This document shows, in pieces, positions 59,580 to 64,000 of a DNA stretch of 64,000 nt; positions within the stretch are counted from its first letter, which is position 1, and every line of letters starts with the position of its first letter. Location: the NCBI GenBank assembly GCA_004009845.1, contig RMBW01000038.1, positions 1 through 64,000 on the forward strand. The letters run 5' to 3'. This stretch comes from Davidsoniella eucalypti (taxonomy: Eukaryota > Ascomycota > Sordariomycetes > Microascales > Ceratocystidaceae). The notes under the pieces were generated by a model. That model had not been told where the DNA came from. It ran no database searches and worked only from the letters and a program-made list of their open reading frames with translations. Made by a program: the position numbers and the translations under genes.

Positions 59580-60378
59580 TCTCCCAGATCGGCCACAAAT
59601 TAAACTTGCCTGCATTGGGCTCTGTCTCTACATATATATAACTGTGCTCTGGGCTGGCACTTGATCTGTGCATTTTCTAAACCAGCCAAACTCAAACTCA
59701 CCGACCAACAGCTCCTCACTCATTGCACATCGCATCGACCCGTGACTGAACTGACTTGACGCCTGTTCTTGTCACCGGAAACCCATAACTCGGGAACTCA
59801 GACCCCAGAACCTAGACAAGCTGGTCCACCAGTCTCTGTCATCAACCTCGTCATCAGCCCACGCCTAGCTATATAATTATAGAAGCCTAGAGTCTAATAG
59901 CAATAAGCCGCTCTGGTGCTGTCGCTTCTGACGTTACTGCCGCTGCTGCCGATGCTGGCTACGATAGTAAGTGCTGTTGCTCATTAATGCCTGCGCATCA
60001 TCTGATATGTTGCACGTAAGTACGCAAATGCAAATTAGATATATGTACCTCATCACGCCAAAGCTTTCTCTCTTTTCTCGCGGCCTTTGTTGGCGTTATT
60101 GGCTCTGTTACACCGCGCCGCCTGCCTTGACCTCACAATCTTTCTTCTACTTGCTTTCCACTTTGTCATCCCGTCTTTCGTCGACCAAAGCCAGCCAGCG
60201 ACGCTTCTGCCTGCCATTTTACCCTTCTGTATCCCTAGCTACCTTTGCTGCGAGATCTCCAACGCTAACTGTCGCTACCCTCTGCCACAGACTGTTACCA
60301 ACCAGACTCATTCTTCAAGTCCCGAGGCTTCCACCCTAACCCCCCTCCACTTCCACCACCAGATTTAAAACTATCAAA

Positions 60379-63300
60379 ATGACTGCCGACAACACTCAAG
60401 CCTCGAGTCAGGCGCACAACAAGACCTCGTCTCAACAACCACAACAACTACTCCAGTCCACATCTGCTGTCTCTTCTTCTGTTGCACCACCCGAAAATGA
60501 CGGCGGCAATCCGTCCACATCGCTGCCCTTGCAAATTCCAAAGAACCGCAGCACAGGGAATCTCCTCGGTTCTGTCGCAGATGCTTCTATGCAAGATCCG
60601 TCTCGTATTAGATGCTCTATCGACGTCGCTGCTGAGCTCGAAACCGCCTCAAGGTACGCTATAGAAAATGCCCATATGCCCACATTTGACTGCTTTACAT
60701 CCCGCTTTTGGCCTGCTTTTGGTATACTTTTGGAACTGCTTCCTCCTCCATGCCGGTGCTATCTCGACCGACAGAACCTAAAGTAGTCTCTGAAGGTCTG
60801 GTCCCGCCTGGCCTAATCCAGCCAACAAAACAGGTCAATGCCGTCTTCCAAGACATAACCCAACGTTACAACTCTTTGCCTTGCTTGTCATATGAACATA
60901 TGCTTACTTATTATCCTTTGGTTGTCTTTCCTTTAGATCTCCCATAATTACTGAGCACGACCATCACGGCTTTTCTGCTTTGCGCCGTATTCGCCAGCAA
61001 CACCCTATCCGAACTCATGCATATCCCTCTGCGCCACCATCGAGAAGTCCCTCCGTTGTCAACCTGCGCTCAGCTTCTATGAACATCTCACTCCCAAGTC
61101 CAACAATGACATCCTCTCTTGGTGCCGGCCCTAGCTCGCCGCTCTTCCTGGAAGACTTGTCGCGCTTCCCTTCAGAGTCGCTACATTCCTTTTCATTTGC
61201 CCAGACAGACGAAAACCGCCAGACATCCCACCGTAGCATGAGATGGATGTCTACCGACGACTCAGATATCTCACGCAGCTATGTGCATGCGGCATCTACC
61301 GATCCGCTTCACCCATCCGTAAGCATGGTCGACCTTCGCGACACCAAAAGCTTCTTCGATAGAGGCCTAGGGCCTCGCACCACTAGCCCTGATCGCATTG
61401 CTACAGTCAACGATTCACACTCAACACTGGCGTCCCAAGTAATTCCTGAAGATTCAGAGGTTACCACCGAGACCGACAGTCCTGCTCATTCACCCATCCT
61501 TTCTAAATCTACGCTCAAGACCGATTCAAGGCCCCGCGCTGTCATGGTACCTGGCAAGCCACCAGTACTTAAGCGTACCCTGACCGATATTTCACCTAGT
61601 GCTGTGCCAGAGAAAATCCTAGTTGCCGAGCGCAGCTTTGGCGAGCACAGAAACAACAAGTCTTCTTCTGTTGCCGATAATTCGCCTGTGATCTCCGCCT
61701 TCCCTACACGATCAGCATCCGGGGTACATGCTCACACTACTAGATGGGTTCCCGCTGCCCAGGCCATCTTCACTACCGAGGCCAAGCCTCCATGGACCAT
61801 CTTGTCTGCGAATGATCTTGCGTGCTTACTTTTTGGTGTCACCAAAACCGAAATTCGCAATATTGGCATATTAGAAGTCGTGCAGGAAGAGCGTCGAGGC
61901 TGGCTTGAAAAGAAGCTTCGCTACCTTGACCCTACCGAACAAGAAAACGACCCAAAAACCAAACCAAATACTTCGGCCGCCGCCGCAGCAGCTTCTGCAC
62001 TAATTGGATCACAAACGGGGATATCCGGTCGATTCATGGGCCAACCAAGTTCTAGATCTAACGGCATCTCCAAAACTTCTCGGAGAGCCCAAACGGTGCA
62101 CAACGGCGATCCCAACCCACCAAAGACTCGTACCGCTACCCATCATAGAAATAACCTCTCGCGTGGTGTGCTTCTATGCGGTGACGTTGTGCCTATCCAG
62201 AAGCGCAACGGCACCACTGGATCTGCCAGTATCTGGGTCAAAGAGAAGCGTGTTGGTCTGATCTGGGTCGTAGAAGAAATCCACGAGGACTCTGCCACTA
62301 TTACTTTGACAGCCGATGGAACCGTTGAGAAAACCTCCGGTGCTTGTCAAACAATATGGGGGTCTGAAGTTGTTAAGTCTGGAATTGACGCAAACGTACT
62401 TATTCCTAGAATACCAAGACAGGGTATTGACCCTAGAGAAGGTCCTATAGACTATGCACAAATAGCCCGCCGCCGCTTCTACACCTGCCCACATTCAAAT
62501 AAAGTCAACATTCCTTGCACGGTCGAGCAAACGAGAGGAGAGCTCGAGCTAAGAGTCTCTAGTTTCCCACATATGGCTGGCATCATCGTCATATCACCAG
62601 AGAACTTGACCATCAAGAGCACCAACTCTGTATTCTGCGGCTCCTTGTTCGGCTGGGAGAAGCCCGACGGCAAATCCATTTCAGCATTAATCAACAATTT
62701 CGACAAACTACTCAAGATTCTCACAGAAGAAGACGGCGTCGATCTCAGCCCCGGCATGGTCGTCCCAGAAACCAGTTTCCGCAAGGCCGCTGCTTTGTTG
62801 GCACTGAGGGAACGCAAGCCCGATGCTTCTGATGCTTTCTTATACCCTGCTGGAATCTCAGCTAAGCATCGTGATGGCTCAGAGCTTAAGATCGACGTAC
62901 AAATGCGCATCATCCAGAGTGAGCAACAAAACGCAGATATCCGTAACAGCATCGTCACCGAGGTTGATGAAGAGGACCAAGACTCTGACCAAGAGCTGGT
63001 GAAGTCCCAACCTGTCATTGAGACTGTGTATGCTCTATGGGTTACATACTCTCGTCACCTCCACTGTACCCAGATCCCACACGAGCATGGCACGCCTCCA
63101 GTTTCCGCCATAATGTCGCCATTGCACCAGCCATCGCCTGGCCAGGTTGAGTCTCGGAGCCCGGTTGACATGCACTCCGACTCCGACGAACCCAAGGAGT
63201 CTAAGGTGCCCAGGCCTGCCAAGATCATCCCTGATCCGGTACCCCCACTTTCTCTTGATGAAAAGTCCGATGCCTTGGCATCTAAAACTGCATCGCTCAA

Positions 63301-63995
63301 GCCTGTAATTGATGTTGTTGAAAAGAGCGACAAGAACAAGGTGGTCTCATTGACTGTAACGAAGGATGAGAAGCGTCCACCTGCCCTGGAAACTCTGGCT
63401 ACCGCACCAGTGACGCCCGTCACACCATCACACAAGCCAGGAACGAGAGTCAAGTCAACCATTGACGACTACACCATTTTAGAAGAGATGGGTCAAGGTG
63501 CCTATGGCCAAGTCAAGTTGGCTAGACACAACGCTACTGGACGTAAGGCTGTCCTGAAATATGTCACTAAGAGACGCATTCTAGTCGACACATGGACGCG
63601 TGATCGTCGTCTTGGCACGGTACCTCTTGAAATCCACGTTATGTCATACTTGCGACGCCCCGAATACGAGCATCCGAACATAGTGGAGATGGAATGCTTT
63701 TTCGAGGATAACGTTAACTACTATATCGAAATGGTTCCCCACGGTCTTCCCGGCATGGACCTGTTCGATTACATTGAGCTTCGTGCCAACGACATGCCTG
63801 AGGCTGAGACTCGTAGTATCTTTCTGCAGGTCGCTCGGGCGGTCGATCATTTGCACAATGTGGCCAAGGTGGTGCATCGTGATATCAAGGACGAGAATGT
63901 CATTCTCGATGGCCAGGGTGTTATCAAGCTTATCGACTTCGGTAGTGCTGCTTATATCAAGAGTGGCCCCTTCAACGTCTTCGTTGGCACAATTG
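60379..63995 (+). CDS. PAS-domain serine/threonine kinase (Psk-type), 3' end outside window
   Basis: Exons 60379-60721, 60775-60886 and 60937-63995. The last ends at ATT G|GTAAG, a donor at the window edge that would continue as the family's GTIDYAAPEVL. About 1170 residues are visible. PAS kinases couple nutrient state to glycogen and translation control. The N-terminus is Ser/Pro-rich and disordered (ITQRYNSL, ITEHDHHGFSALRRIR). The PAS region begins around WVPAAQAIFTTEAKPPWTIL and ILEVVQEERRGWLEKKLR, with VLLCGDVVPIQKRNG. A second PAS-like part (LPHMAG-like segment SSFPHMAGIIVISPENL, then FGWEKPDGKSISALI) follows. The kinase domain starts at YTILEEMGQGAYGQVKLAR (about 998-1016), with HRDIKDENVILD near 1132-1143 and DFGSAA near 1152. 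RDIKDEN and SAAYIKSGPF are typical of PASK. Introns 1 and 2 are short (53 and 50 nt). Intron 2 uses a non-standard GTCATA donor, so the model up to residue 153 is less certain. Confidence 0.9.
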
Positions 63996-64000
63996 GTAAG

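Larger units (their letters stand above)
56331..60378. other. Intergenic 4.0 kb with a retroposon-like insertion
   Basis: Between Mio and the PAS kinase. It contains the insertion at 56484-57390, a poly-T run, and a hairpin/octamer block at 59529-59579, all listed separately. Between 57413 and 59500 only short frames are seen. 59700-60378 is C/T-rich, like a long PAS-kinase leader, and may contain a leader intron (GTAAGT at about 59969 or 60014). No RNA gene recognised. Confidence 0.5.

Noticed and set aside
1..64000. tRNA, 5S rRNA, CRISPR arrays or a secondary-metabolite cluster
   Set aside because: No A/B box pairs, cloverleaf-like segments, regularly spaced repeats, PKS/NRPS modules or P450 signatures seen by eye. 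A covariance-model scan could still find small RNAs such as snoRNAs.

Overview
This window is nuclear DNA of a filamentous ascomycete (Pezizomycotina, possibly Eurotiomycetes-like; the species cannot be told from the sequence). Genes carry several short introns with GTAAGT-type donors, CTAAC/CTGAC-like branch sites and AG acceptors. Several proteins are kinds I know mainly from filamentous fungi: a qa-4-type dehydroshikimate dehydratase, a PXB/PX/DUF3818 protein and a Ser/Arg-rich 'LPXTG-domain' type protein. Gene spacing is loose, with intergenic gaps of 0.2 to 6 kb. I rebuilt exon-intron structures by hand. All complete multi-exon models below keep frame across every junction.

Layout: 1-7.1 kb is gene-poor and holds only what looks like the 5' relic of an aldo-keto reductase (975-1186). 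From 7.1 to 10.7 kb are an unrecognised 587-aa protein (+) and, convergent to it, a 3-dehydroshikimate dehydratase-like gene (-) broken by one in-frame TAG. From 11.7 to 14.6 kb is the six-exon SDH flavoprotein gene (-). From 16.9 to 20.6 kb is a five-exon PX/DUF3818 protein (-). From 24.1 to 26.2 kb is a Ser-rich, coiled-coil, single-TM protein made of two ORFs joined by an inferred intron (-).

From 27.4 to 32.7 kb is the densest cluster: CGR1 (-) and PRP46 (+), which are divergent, then ORC1 (-), convergent with PRP46. From 36.6 to 41.8 kb are two long Ser/Pro-rich conserved-type proteins (-). From 47.0 to 49.7 kb are TPT1 (+) and, tail to tail, an uncharacterised tandem dsRNA-binding-domain protein (-). 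From 51.3 to 56.3 kb are EFG1 (-) and the GATOR2/SEAC subunit Mio/SEA4 (+), divergent. From 60.4 kb to the right edge is a PAS kinase (+), which runs off the window exactly at a 5' splice site.

The genes are mostly core housekeeping: rRNA and tRNA processing (CGR1, EFG1, TPT1), splicing (PRP46), replication initiation (ORC1), respiration (SDH1) and nutrient signalling (Mio, PAS kinase). I see no operon-like pathway, no biosynthetic cluster and no CRISPR, tRNA or rRNA genes. The most notable non-housekeeping items are: (i) an 877-bp retroposon-like insertion at 56499-57375 with a perfect 15-bp target-site duplication and an (ATAA)5 tail; (ii) the TAG-interrupted dehydratase, in a window where TAG is the ordinary stop of other genes, and which also has an unexplained N-terminal extension of about 150 residues; (iii) the aldo-keto reductase relic; and (iv) the tandem dsRBD protein, which needs an unusual GTCCGT donor. 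I found no convincing new multi-gene system.
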